Shown here: positions 26,750-34,817 of the stretch, piece after piece
Layout: each line of letters begins with the position of its first letter
Numbering within the stretch: position 1 is the first letter of the stretch
Assembly (NCBI GenBank): GCA_027075325.1
Contig: JALTBN010000051.1
Coordinates: 251,294 to 293,022 of the forward strand
Source: Thermococcus sp.
Lineage (GTDB): Archaea; Methanobacteriota_B; Thermococci; Thermococcales; Thermococcaceae
DNA length: 41,729 bases
Direction: 5' to 3'
Notes under the pieces: model-generated
What the model saw: only the letters and a program-made list of their open reading frames with translations
The model's database searches: none
What the model was told of the DNA's origin: nothing
Translations under genes and position numbers: made by a program

Positions 26750-27795
26750 GCCCCCCTCCTCACAGTTCTCTTTATCAGGTCATACAGACCTGGGATTGCG
26801 ACGGTAATGACGATTATTCCCTGGATAACCTCCACTATCTCTATGGGAACGTGCGCGGTGCGCTGCATTGACGCCGCCCCCGCCTTTAGTATCCCGAAAA
26901 ATATCGCCGAGAGTATTATTCCAAGGGGATGGTCCCTGCCCACGAGGGAAACGCCGATACCGTCAAATCCGAAGTTTCTTATGTTGGCACCGCCCTGGCT
27001 TATTGCATAGCTTGGAAAGCCCCCCATTATCTTGATGGCACCTCCCAAACCGCTGAGCATGCCACCGATTACGAACGACCATATCACAGCCATTCCAGGG
27101 CTTATCCCACCGTATCTGGCCGCCCGCGGGTTCTGTCCGCTGACCCTCATTCCAAAGCCGAGGCCGGTGTGCCACAGGATAACGTACGTCAGAACCGCGG
27201 CTATGACGGCTATGAAAAAGCCCCACGTGAGGTTGGTCTCACCGATGAGGGGAAGTCTGGCTCCCTCGGGTATCTTGATGGTCTGGTTGGGGTCCATTGG
27301 GTTGGCGTAGGGGCCCAGGATGAGGTAGAGAACAAGGTAAAGCCCTATCCAGTTGAGCATGATGGTGGAGATGACCTCATGAACCCCGCGGTAGACCTTT
27401 AGGAGGGCAGCTGGGAGAGCCCACAGCGCCCCGAAGACCATTCCCATAGCGAGGCCGAACCAGAGGTTCCCCCAGATGTTCGTGAATATAACCGCCGCGA
27501 TTGCCCCAAAGTAGAAGGAGCTCTCGGCGCCTATGTTGAATATGCCCGTCCTGCTGCCAACCGCGAAGGTCAGTGCTGTGAGCATTATCGGCGTGGAGTA
27601 CTTCAACGTGGCCGCTATCCCGTCAACAGAAGTTAAGGCTCCAGTAAAGAGGCCATAGTAGGCTTTGCTGGCGCTGTATCCGAAGGCATAGAGAATTATG
27701 GCCCCAATAATGAATCCCACGAGGATGGCGATGAGGCTTTCAACGAAGGCCTTGAGGTTGAGCTTCCTGAGCAGTTCACTTCCTGAGCTCTTCAT
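26746..27795 (-). CDS. Nucleoside-type ABC importer permease 1 (NupP-like)
   Basis: The 349-residue permease has about nine to ten helices and the family block 'GSRTGIFNIGAESSFYFGAIAAVIF' followed by 'VHEVISTIMLNWIGLYLV' and 'RVSGQNPRAARYGGISPG'. It resembles the first permease of BmpA/Nup nucleoside importers. The ATG overlaps the ATPase gene end by 20 bases, and its own stop overlaps the next permease, so the operon is tightly coupled. Confidence 0.9.
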   Translation of the reverse strand: MKSSGSELLRKLNLKAFVESLIAILVGFIIGAIILYAFGYSASKAYYGLFTGALTSVDGIAATLKYSTPIMLTALTFAVGSRTGIFNIGAESSFYFGAIAAVIFTNIWGNLWFGLAMGMVFGALWALPAALLKVYRGVHEVISTIMLNWIGLYLVLYLILGPYANPMDPNQTIKIPEGARLPLIGETNLTWGFFIAVIAAVLTYVILWHTGLGFGMRVSGQNPRAARYGGISPGMAVIWSFVIGGMLSGLGGAIKIMGGFPSYAISQGGANIRNFGFDGIGVSLVGRDHPLGIILSAIFFGILKAGAASMQRTAHVPIEIVEVIQGIIVITVAIPGLYDLIKRTVRRGA

Positions 27796-29323
27796 AGCGG
27801 ATACCTCCCATCATCATGCCTATCTCCTCAGTGTTGACCTCTTCGGGCTTCACAACGCCCATGAACTCTCCCTCGTACATTATGCCCATCCTGTCGCTTA
27901 GCTGAAGGACCTCATCCAGGTCCGCGGAGACGAGCAAAACGGCCTTTCCCTCCGTCCTGAGCTTTATCAGGTAATTCCTTATGTATTCCGTTGAGGCAAC
28001 GTCAACACCCCTCGTAGGCTGAGAGGCCACGATTAAAACCGGCTCCTTGCTTACCTCCCTTGCAACGATGAGCTTCTGCTGGTTGCCGCCGCTCAGGGCC
28101 TTTGCTGGCGCCTCGGTTCCAGGGGCGGATATATCGAACTCTTTTATGAGCGAACGGGCGTGCTCCCTGGCTTTCCCCCAGCTTATGATTCCCCAAGCCC
28201 TCTGGAACTTCTTCCTCCAGTGGAGGCCGAGGATCGAGTTCTCCGTCACGGTCATGTCCAGAACGAGACCCATGTGAGTCCTGTCCTCGGGGATGTGGGC
28301 CATTCCAAGGTCGTATAGCTCCTTAGGCCTCTTGCCGGTTATCTCAACCCCGTTCATAATCACCTTTCCATTCTCCACCCTACGGAGGCCGGTTATGCTC
28401 TCGATGAGCTCCGTCTGCCCGTTGCCCTCAACACCCGCTATTCCGAATATCTCGCCGGCGTGGACCTGGAAGGAGAGATTCTTAACGGCATCCTCTCCCC
28501 GATCCCCCTTTACCCACAGGTTTTCCACCTGGAGAACGGGCTTTCCGGGGTTTGCAGGGGGTTTCTGGAGTCTCAGAACCACGTCCCTGCCAACCATCAT
28601 CCTCGCCAGAAGCTGGGGGGTCGCTTCCGATGTCTTCACCGTCCCTATGACCTCACCCTTGCGGATAACGGTAACGCGATCCGTTATCTCCATGACCTCG
28701 TTGAGCTTGTGGCTGATGAAGATTATCGTCTTCCCCTCGCTCTTGAGCTTTCTGAGGACCTGGAAGAGCTCCTCAACCTCAATCGGGGTCAGAACAGCGG
28801 TGGGCTCATCGAGGATGAGTATATCAACGTTACGATAAAGCATCTTGAGAATCTCTATCCTCTGCTGAACGCCCACCGGAAGGTCTTCAACAGGAACATC
28901 CAATGGAACCTGAAAGTTCAGGTCATCCATAAGGGCCTGAAGTTTCTTGGCGGCCTTTTTCGTGTCTATCCTCGAGAAGAGACCGTGACCCTCCATTCCA
29001 AGGATGATGTTATGGAGGGCGTCAAAAACCTCAACGAGAGTGAAGTGCTGGTGAACCATCCCTATACCGTGAGCAATGGCGTCGGAGGGACTCTTAAACG
29101 ACACCTCCTCCCCCTTAACAATGATCTGCCCTGCGGTGGGCTTGAGCATACCAAAGAGAATCTTCATGAGGGTCGTCTTACCGGCCCCGTTCTCACCGAG
29201 GAGGCCAAGTATCTCACCCTGGTGGACGGTTAAATCAATGCCCCGGAGGGCCTTCGTACCACCCGGATAAACCTTAACTATGCCTTTCATCTGTATAATG
29301 GGCTTCTGCTCCCCGTCGCTCAC
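27776..29323 (-). CDS. Nucleoside-type ABC importer ATPase (two ATPase domains, NupO-like)
   Basis: The 515-residue protein carries two ATP-binding domains. Domain 1 has Walker A GENGAGKTT, a signature region 'LPVGVQQRIEILKMLY' and Walker B ILILDEPTA. Domain 2 has the altered Walker A 'GVEGNGQTELIE' and signature 'LSGGNQQKLIVAREV', with 'LIVASQPTRGVD' at Walker B. The degenerate second site is typical of RbsA/NupO-type ATPases. It starts at GTG after AAGGGGGG. A T-rich tract in the 40-base gap behind the binding-protein gene could reduce read-through, keeping binding protein more abundant than the pump. Confidence 0.93.
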   Translation of the reverse strand: MSDGEQKPIIQMKGIVKVYPGGTKALRGIDLTVHQGEILGLLGENGAGKTTLMKILFGMLKPTAGQIIVKGEEVSFKSPSDAIAHGIGMVHQHFTLVEVFDALHNIILGMEGHGLFSRIDTKKAAKKLQALMDDLNFQVPLDVPVEDLPVGVQQRIEILKMLYRNVDILILDEPTAVLTPIEVEELFQVLRKLKSEGKTIIFISHKLNEVMEITDRVTVIRKGEVIGTVKTSEATPQLLARMMVGRDVVLRLQKPPANPGKPVLQVENLWVKGDRGEDAVKNLSFQVHAGEIFGIAGVEGNGQTELIESITGLRRVENGKVIMNGVEITGKRPKELYDLGMAHIPEDRTHMGLVLDMTVTENSILGLHWRKKFQRAWGIISWGKAREHARSLIKEFDISAPGTEAPAKALSGGNQQKLIVAREVSKEPVLIVASQPTRGVDVASTEYIRNYLIKLRTEGKAVLLVSADLDEVLQLSDRMGIMYEGEFMGVVKPEEVNTEEIGMMMGGIRYEELRK

Positions 29324-29363
29324 AGAACAACCCCCCTTGGAGTATAAAAGAAGAGAAAAGAAA

Positions 29364-30638
29364 TCAGCCCGCGAGCTGTTCCATCTCCTGCCAGGTCTTG
29401 GCGTTCCTTACCTTCTCAATGCCGTCCTTGGTGGTCGGAGCTGGGACCTTTATCTGACCGCTGATTATCTCCTGCTGGAGCTTATCGACAGCCTGCCAGA
29501 TCCAGTCCGGGACCTGCTTTCTGGTGTTCTCCAGATACTGCCTGAGCTCCTCGGTGCTGTTGAAACCGAGCTTCTTGAGCTTCTCCTGCTGGGTGTCCTT
29601 CGGGAGGGAGTTGAACATCGCCATGACGTCGTCGATGGTGCTGACCTTGACACCGCCCTCCTTGAGGCCGAGCTCAACCTTTCCGCCCTTGAAAGTGCCG
29701 TTAAGGGCAGCTTTGATACCGTTGTAAACACCGAGGTCAACGCGCTTCATCATGCTCGCTATTATAACGCCGGGCTTGATCCAGTCCTGGGCTGAGTCGA
29801 CACCGATGGCAAAGGGCGGCCCCATCTTCTTCCCGTGTGAGTCAAGGTAGTCAGCGACGGCGTCGAAGACACCGAGACCGGTTCCACCCGCGACCTGGTA
29901 GATGACCCACGCACCCTGCTGAAGCTGGGCCTGAGCCGCGGCCTTACCCTTGGCCGGGTCGCCGAAGGAACCCGTATACTGATAGAGAACGTCGATGTTG
30001 ACGTCCTTCCCGGTCTTGTTCTTATAGTAGTCCTCCGCCCACTTAATTCCAAAGCGGTAACCGGCCTCGAACTTGTAGAGAACGGGAATCTCCATACCGA
30101 GAACGATTCCAACCTTGTCCTTGTTATCGTTTGCCGCGATAAGGCCTGCGAGTGCTCCAACGAGGGCCGAACCCTCGTTCTCCTTGAACTTGACGGTCAT
30201 GACGTTGGGTCTGTCGTAGACGTCGCCGTCAATGAGGATGAACTTCTGGTCAGGGTACTTCTTGGAGACTGCCTCAACGGCGTCGTTCATCATGAAGCCG
30301 ACGGCCACGATGACCAAGTACTTCTTCTGCTTGGCGAGCGTCTCCAGGTTGGTCAGGTAGTCGTCCGCGCTGTTGCTCTGGAGCTCCGTGAGCTGAAGGT
30401 TGAAGTCCTTAGCCGCCTTGGAAACACCGAGGTAGGCCATGTCGTTGAAGCTCAGGTCTCCCCTTCCGCCAACATCGTAGACGATGGCAATGGCCTTCTT
30501 GGCCTGGGTGCTCTGGCTGGAACTCGACTGGCTTGGACTTGAACTGGTGGTGCTGGAACCACCGCCGATGCAGCCGCTGGCCACAACACTGAGGCCCATC
30601 AGGGCCACCAAAAATATGGCAAGTAGTGCCTTCTTCAT
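29364..30638 (-). CDS. BMP-family nucleoside-binding lipoprotein
   Basis: The 424-residue binding protein has a lipoprotein signal ending at the lipobox-like VVASGC, a Ser/Thr/Gln-rich linker (about residues 25-50), then a BMP/Med domain: 'AIVYDVGGRGDLSFNDMAYLG', 'VGFMMNDAVEAVSKKYPDQKF' and 'ALAGLIAANDNKDKVGIVLGMEIP'. This family binds purine nucleosides. The ATG at 30638 follows GAGGTG; earlier in-frame starts lie before that site. It is the first gene of the importer operon, driven by TATA at 30680-30692. Confidence 0.92.
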   Translation of the reverse strand: MKKALLAIFLVALMGLSVVASGCIGGGSSTTSSSPSQSSSSQSTQAKKAIAIVYDVGGRGDLSFNDMAYLGVSKAAKDFNLQLTELQSNSADDYLTNLETLAKQKKYLVIVAVGFMMNDAVEAVSKKYPDQKFILIDGDVYDRPNVMTVKFKENEGSALVGALAGLIAANDNKDKVGIVLGMEIPVLYKFEAGYRFGIKWAEDYYKNKTGKDVNIDVLYQYTGSFGDPAKGKAAAQAQLQQGAWVIYQVAGGTGLGVFDAVADYLDSHGKKMGPPFAIGVDSAQDWIKPGVIIASMMKRVDLGVYNGIKAALNGTFKGGKVELGLKEGGVKVSTIDDVMAMFNSLPKDTQQEKLKKLGFNSTEELRQYLENTRKQVPDWIWQAVDKLQQEIISGQIKVPAPTTKDGIEKVRNAKTWQEMEQLAG

Positions 30639-30679
30639 ACGAACACCTCTGAACATTCACTGAAATACCTGGGACCGTA

Positions 30680-30692
30680 TCCCATTATATAG
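30680..30692 (-). promoter_or_regulatory. TATA box of the nucleoside importer operon
   Basis: The minus strand reads actatataatggg, a strong TATA element about 45-50 bases before the ATG of the binding protein, allowing a leader of roughly 20 bases with the GAGGTG site. Confidence 0.65.
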
Positions 30693-30815
30693 TTTATGGT
30701 CTGGAGGCTTTTAGTGAGAGGTTTTTCAAAGTAAAAACCGGATTATCGAAGGATTTTTACGGCCGCTCCGGCAGATTTTTTAAGGTTCAGCGTAAAGTTA
30801 AGTGAGGGATTGGAG

Positions 30816-31268
30816 TTGAAGCTGACGGATATACTCTACCTAAAATCTGGAAGGATAATGATGAGCGGAAACCCGAAGAGAATAGCAAGGATATTCCTGA
30901 ATGAGTGGGCCAGGGAAGGCTACAGGGTTCTGGCAGAGGAGCTACCCTTCGTCGTCAATGGGGAGGTCTTCGTCGGAAACCCCGTGGAAACTCCCAACTT
31001 TGACGTTTACTTCATTGTGAATCCCCTCTCAAAGTCTAAAGAGGAGAAGGAGAGGCTCTACAAATGGCTGGAAGAAGAAAGGGACAAGCTTATCCTCCTC
31101 TACGAGGGGAAGTACGTGGGGGACTCCATCACACGATACAAGATTAAAGATTTCATTGATTATTTAATTGCATACAGATGGGAAACCGTCGGAACGGAGG
31201 TCGTCAAGCTTTACAGGCTGGAGGAAGGGAAGGTGGTGGAATCCCGCGAACTCGTGAGAAAGAGCTGA
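30816..31268 (+). CDS. Conserved hypothetical protein of about 150 residues
   Basis: The protein is soluble, mixed alpha/beta and rich in Glu/Lys. It has strand-like 'PNFDVYFIVNPLSK' and 'KLILLYEGKYVGDS' segments. No known motif is seen. The TTG at 30816 is chosen because GTGAGGGA lies seven bases upstream; the TTG two codons earlier is too close. TATA-like tttttaagg at about 30774-30783 stands in front. A guide RNA lies just after its stop and might be processed from the same transcript. Confidence 0.6.
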   Translation: MKLTDILYLKSGRIMMSGNPKRIARIFLNEWAREGYRVLAEELPFVVNGEVFVGNPVETPNFDVYFIVNPLSKSKEEKERLYKWLEEERDKLILLYEGKYVGDSITRYKIKDFIDYLIAYRWETVGTEVVKLYRLEEGKVVESRELVRKS

Positions 31269-31273
31269 GCTAA

Positions 31274-31333
31274 CGGCCCATGATGAGTGGCTTCGGGTCT
31301 GAGGGATGAGGACACCAGCTATCGCTGAGGCCG
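31274..31333 (+). ncRNA. Box C/D sRNA (2'-O-methylation guide) with two guides
   Basis: All signature parts are present in order: stem arm CGGCC (31274-31278), box C ATGATGA (31280-31286), a 12-base guide (31287-31298), box D' CTGA (31299-31302), three-base spacer, box C' ATGAGGA (31306-31312, one mismatch), a second 12-base guide (31313-31324), box D CTGA (31325-31328), and stem arm GGCCG (31329-31333) that pairs with the first arm. Both guides have equal length, as in Thermococcales sRNAs. The D guide is complementary to CGATAGCTGGTG, which fits the conserved GATAGCTGGT of 23S rRNA domain II; the D' guide is complementary to ACCCGAAGCCAC, also possibly 23S domain II. Targets come from memory of rRNA. 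Confidence 0.8.
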
Positions 31334-31338
31334 ATACT

Positions 31339-31351
31339 CATATATAATGAT
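31339..31351 (+). promoter_or_regulatory. TATA box of ftsY
   Basis: The stretch catatataatgat centres about 33 bases before the ftsY ATG at 31378 and would give a very short leader containing GGTGGTGAG. Confidence 0.55.
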
Positions 31352-31377
31352 ACACACCCGCTCTATCGGTGGTGAGA

Positions 31378-32424
31378 ATGTTCGGGAAACTCAGGGAGAA
31401 GCTCAAGAAGTTTACAAAACAGGTCGAGGAAAAGGTCAAGGAAGAGGAGAAGGCCGCAGAAGTAAAGGCTGAAGGGGCTGCACCGGAGGCCCCCACCACC
31501 CCGGAGAAGGCCGAGGAGAAGCGGGTAGAAGTGGAAGGGGAGAAGAAGGGTTTCCTCGGAAGGCTCCTCCAGGTGGAGATAAAAGAGAAGGACGTGGAAG
31601 ATGCCCTGGACGAGCTTGAACTGGAGCTCCTTGAGGCCGATGTGGCACTGGAAGTCGTCGACGAACTCAGGGAGAAGATAAAGGAGAAGCTCGTGGGGAG
31701 AAAGGTGAGGATAGGAACCGACAAGTCGAGGATAATCGAGGAGGCAGTAAAAGAGGCCGTTCTTGAAGTCCTTACGCCGCCGAGGAGAGTGAACCTCCTG
31801 GATGAGATACGGAAGAAGGATGAGAAACCATACGTTATAGCATTCGTAGGATTCAACGGCTCCGGAAAAACCACAACAATCGCCAAGCTCGCCCACTGGC
31901 TGAAGAAGAACGGTCTGAGCGTCGTAATAGCGGCAAGCGACACCTTCCGCGCCGGCGCGATAGAGCAGGTGGAGGAGCATGCAAAGAGGGTCGGCGTGAG
32001 GGTAATCAAGCACTCCTACGGGGCGGACCCCGCTGCCGTGGCATACGATGCAATACAGCACGCTAAGGCCAGGGGAGTGGACGTCGTTCTCATAGACACC
32101 GCGGGAAGGAACGAGCTGAACAGGAACCTTATGGACGAGATGAAGAAGATAGCCCGCGTAACCAAGCCCGATTTGGTCATCTTTGTCGGAGACAGTCTGG
32201 CCGGGAACTCAATAATAGAGCAGGCCAGGCAGTTCAACGATGCCGTAAGGATAGACGGGGTCATCCTGACAAAGCTCGACGCCGATTCGAGGGGCGGGGC
32301 GGCCCTGAGCATAAGCCATACGATAGGGGCCCCAATACTCTTCGTCGGCGTTGGCCAGGGGTACGATGACCTCAGGCCATTCGACGAGAAGTGGTTTGTT
32401 AACCTTATATTCGGGGAAGAATGA
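31378..32424 (+). CDS. ftsY: Signal recognition particle receptor FtsY
   Basis: The 348-residue GTPase receives SRP-ribosome complexes at the membrane. It has an acidic/basic N-terminal region (about 1-60), an NG domain with G1 GFNGSGKTT near residues 158-167, '[17 protein letters not shown]', G3 '[16 protein letters not shown]' and G4 '[14 protein letters not shown]'. The usual closing '[14 protein letters not shown]' is there. Start at ATG 31378 after GGTGGTG was preferred to two GTG codons immediately upstream, which form the ribosome site. Length is slightly above the minimal archaeal form. Confidence 0.95.
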   Translation: MFGKLREKLKKFTKQVEEKVKEEEKAAEVKAEGAAPEAPTTPEKAEEKRVEVEGEKKGFLGRLLQVEIKEKDVEDALDELELELLEADVALEVVDELREKIKEKLVGRKVRIGTDKSRIIEEAVKEAVLEVLTPPRRVNLLDEIRKKDEKPYVIAFVGFNGSGKTTTIAKLAHWLKKNGLSVVIAASDTFRAGAIEQVEEHAKRVGVRVIKHSYGADPAAVAYDAIQHAKARGVDVVLIDTAGRNELNRNLMDEMKKIARVTKPDLVIFVGDSLAGNSIIEQARQFNDAVRIDGVILTKLDADSRGGAALSISHTIGAPILFVGVGQGYDDLRPFDEKWFVNLIFGEE

Positions 32425-32460
32425 CCCCATTTTTAATTCCAAAATTCCAAATTTCACTCC

Positions 32461-32468
32461 TTTTTTTT
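32461..32468 (+). terminator. T8 tract after ftsY
   Basis: Eight consecutive T lie 37 bases after the ftsY stop, between convergent genes, a typical archaeal termination signal. Confidence 0.5.
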
Positions 32469-32512
32469 CATGAATTCCAAGAAGAGAGGAGAGACGGACA
32501 AAAAGAAAGGGC

Positions 32513-33319
32513 TCAAACGCTCGTCAGGAGCTCTATGAGGCCTTTCTTCGTCGGAACCTTCGCAAACTTCTCCGGGTCCTTCACCTTCAGGAGGATGGGG
32601 ACGTCCCCAAACAGCTTGAGAACCTTGCTGAAGGGTATCTTACCCTCCCCTGGAAGGAGGTGGAGGTCTCCAACACCATAAGCCAGGGCATCCTCCGGTT
32701 CTACCTGGGGGAAGAGCTTTCCAAAGTTGTCATGTATCATCAGGATTATCGTTTTCTCCGTTCCAAGCTTAACATCCTCCAGAAGCTTGTTCTCATTCCC
32801 CTGGGCGCTGAGGAAGGCATGGGCCACATCAAGGGCGAAGCCAACGTTGTCTCTCTGCACGTTGTCGACAACGTAGAGCGTGTCCTTCACACTGTAGGTG
32901 TTTTCGAGGGCTATCTTTATGTCGAAAGGCTTCAGCATGTCGGCGAGACTCTGAATGGCCTCTATCTCCAGGTCCAGCCTTCCGGTCTTCCCGCTCTGCA
33001 TAACTATGACCTTGGCGCCGAGCTTTATGGCCACGTCGGCGACGGCCTTGGCGACCCGGAAATGCCTGCTGTGGTAGATGTGGTCCCTCAGGTTCATGGA
33101 AGTGGGCATCCTTATGATATAGTCTATTCCAACGCCACGCAGAGTGTTCTCGATGTTCCTGAGCTTCTTCTCCATCACCTGCCCGTTAACGATCAGACCG
33201 AGGGCGTGGGGGAATATGGAAACGAAGTCGTAGTCCTTGATTTTGACGTCAGCGAGGATAGATGCCAGGGTCTTGTCCTTGGTTATTAAATGGGGGTACA
33301 CGCTTATGCCGATCTCCAT
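32513..33319 (-). CDS. Sugar-phosphate isomerase/AP endonuclease-like TIM-barrel protein
   Basis: The 268-residue protein has the xylose isomerase-like TIM-barrel pattern: 'EIGISVYPHL' strand 1, 'VSIFPHALGLIV', 'AKVIVMQSGKTGRLDLE', 'IALENTYSVKD' with a conserved Glu, 'VGFALDVAHAFLSA' with Asp and His, and 'IILMIHDNFGK' with His-Asp. These residues would bind one or more divalent metals. Members include endonuclease IV and sugar isomerases; neither role can be chosen. The ATG follows AAGGTGA. It is divergent from the thioredoxin gene. Confidence 0.8.
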   Translation of the reverse strand: MEIGISVYPHLITKDKTLASILADVKIKDYDFVSIFPHALGLIVNGQVMEKKLRNIENTLRGVGIDYIIRMPTSMNLRDHIYHSRHFRVAKAVADVAIKLGAKVIVMQSGKTGRLDLEIEAIQSLADMLKPFDIKIALENTYSVKDTLYVVDNVQRDNVGFALDVAHAFLSAQGNENKLLEDVKLGTEKTIILMIHDNFGKLFPQVEPEDALAYGVGDLHLLPGEGKIPFSKVLKLFGDVPILLKVKDPEKFAKVPTKKGLIELLTSV

Positions 33320-33376
33320 GGCTTTCACCTTAATCCAAAAGAAAACTCCGCGATATAAAAGGTTAACCCGCCAGAA

Positions 33377-33388
33377 AACGTTATATGC
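33377..33388 (+). promoter_or_regulatory. TATA box of the CGP-CTERM thioredoxin gene
   Basis: The stretch aacgttatatgc lies about 36 bases before the ATG at 33419. A second element on the other strand near 33350-33360 (ccttttatatc) suits the divergent TIM-barrel gene. Confidence 0.5.
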
Positions 33389-33418
33389 CCGTCTCCCAAT
33401 CGGAGACATGGTGATAGA

Positions 33419-34000
33419 ATGAAAGGCAAATACCCCGTACTCATCGTTTTCATACTCCTGCTGGGCTCGGTGATGGCATCGGCCGGGACATGGAAGTTCG
33501 ACGCCTCAAAGGTGCATTTCTACCAGTACGGTGTCTCAACATGCCCCCACTGCCAGAGAATGAAGAAGCTCATACCTGAGACATACGGGCTGGATAAGTT
33601 CACATACTACGAGCTCAACGGCAACCAGCATAACGATAAGATTTTTGATAACATCTCTCGTTTAACGGGCATAACGGGTGTCCCTGCAATCGGTATAACA
33701 TACAATGGAACACTGGTAGCGGTTATCGAAGGGGAGTTCAACGTCTCGGCGACGCCGGAGATAGTCAAACTGGCCTTCAATCACAACGGCACGCTCCTCT
33801 TCGTCGGTGGGAAAACATACATCCTGCCATGGAACGACACGAACGCGACGAAGGTCATTGATAAGCTCAAAGGGTACTTTCTGAGCGGAGAACCAGAGGT
33901 TCTCACGACTACCACTTCCTCCAACAAAAACGGCATCTGCGGTCCAGCGGCTATAATTGGGCTGGCAATAGTGCCGCTCCTCCTGAGGAGGAGAAGGTGA
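33419..34000 (+). CDS. Secreted thioredoxin-like protein with CGP-CTERM tail
   Basis: The 193-residue protein has a signal peptide (1-22), a thioredoxin-like domain with Cys42-Pro-His-Cys45 and a conserved 'GITGVPAIGI' cis-proline region, several N-glycosylation sites (NGT, NVS, NDT, NAT), then a Thr/Ser linker and the CGP-CTERM tail: the Cys-Gly-Pro triplet, a hydrophobic stretch and a final run of arginines. This tail is found in Thermococcaceae surface proteins and is expected to be processed with a lipid anchor at the Cys. So it likely forms disulfides outside the membrane. ATG follows GGTGATA. Confidence 0.88.
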   Translation: MKGKYPVLIVFILLLGSVMASAGTWKFDASKVHFYQYGVSTCPHCQRMKKLIPETYGLDKFTYYELNGNQHNDKIFDNISRLTGITGVPAIGITYNGTLVAVIEGEFNVSATPEIVKLAFNHNGTLLFVGGKTYILPWNDTNATKVIDKLKGYFLSGEPEVLTTTTSSNKNGICGPAAIIGLAIVPLLLRRRR

Positions 34001-34074
34001 AACCTCTCCCTTTTTCCTCTTCTTCCCCAGCAAACTTTATTTGCCGAACCCCTCATTTTTTCCTGGTGAGAATC

Positions 34075-34701
34075 ATGGGACTGCTTGAAGACAAGGCCCT
34101 CGTTGAGGCGGCCCTCTTCGTTTCAGGGAGGCCGCTGAGCGTGAAGGAACTCTCAAAGGCACTGGGCATAAAATCCATTGACTACCTCGAAAAGCTAATC
34201 GAGCTGATCGCGGCGGAGTACGCGGAGAGAAAGAGTGCAATAGAGGTCGTCCGCGTTTTGGGGGATAAGTACGTCATGCAGGTGAAACAGGAGTACAGCC
34301 AGAGGGTCATCCACCTCATGCCCAGACCGGACCTAAGAACGGGCGAGCTCAAAACACTGGCCCTGATAGCCTATCTCCAGCCGATAGAGCAGAGCAAGAT
34401 AATCAAGCTCCGTGGAAGCCAGGCCTATGAACACATAAAGAAGCTCGTTGAGATGGGGCTGGTTTACGCGGAGCCCTACGAGAGGACCAAACTCCTTGGA
34501 ACAACGCAGAAGTTTGCGGAGCTCTACGGGTTCCCCGAGAACGACCCGAACGTCATCAAAGAGGCCTTTAAGAAAGTCGTGCACGCGGAGTACACGGATA
34601 TCATATCCAAGCTCGAAGGGAAGGAAGGAAACGAGGTGGAGCAGCGGGATGATGAAACTCCACAAACTCAGGAGGAAGCGGAAATCGAGCCATCCCTCTG
34701 A
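34075..34701 (+). CDS. scpB: SMC-ScpAB complex subunit ScpB
   Basis: The 208-residue protein has two winged-helix domains as in ScpB: 'DKALVEAALFVSGRPLSVKELSKALG' at the start and 'TGELKTLALIAYLQPIEQSKIIKLRG' in the second domain, then an acidic tail of about 30 residues. ScpB works with ScpA and SMC in chromosome folding. scpA is not seen in the window. The ATG was set at 34075 after GGTGAG, with a TATA element (aactttattt) about 38 bases upstream; upstream codons are not family-like. Confidence 0.85.
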   Translation: MGLLEDKALVEAALFVSGRPLSVKELSKALGIKSIDYLEKLIELIAAEYAERKSAIEVVRVLGDKYVMQVKQEYSQRVIHLMPRPDLRTGELKTLALIAYLQPIEQSKIIKLRGSQAYEHIKKLVEMGLVYAEPYERTKLLGTTQKFAELYGFPENDPNVIKEAFKKVVHAEYTDIISKLEGKEGNEVEQRDDETPQTQEEAEIEPSL

Positions 34702-34772
34702 GGCTTCCATTCTTTCCTTCTGAAGTTAGTGTAGTAAAAATCTTCGGCGCTCTAAGTCTCTGAAGGGCAGAA

Positions 34773-34785
34773 AAAGTTTAAATAG
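34773..34785 (+). promoter_or_regulatory. TATA box of the RPA operon
   Basis: The stretch aagtttaaatagg lies about 38 bases before the ATG of the RPA41 gene and would give a leader of about 12 bases containing GGTGAG. Confidence 0.6.
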
Positions 34786-34817
34786 GCCTACGGTGGATTA
34801 CCATTTAGGTGAGTTTT

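Noticed and set aside
28460..29233. Plus-strand frame of 257 codons within the importer ATPase gene.
   Set aside because: Antisense shadow of conserved ATPase motifs; no start signals.
30857..30910. ATGATGA followed later by CTGA inside the hypothetical gene at 30816, as a possible second box C/D RNA.
   Set aside because: The distance between box C and the next CTGA is more than 30 bases, no D'/C' pair lies between, and it is inside a coding gene.
34702..34772. Possible small RNA between scpB and the RPA operon.
   Set aside because: There is no C box and no convincing stem; the repeats of TCTGAAG look accidental.
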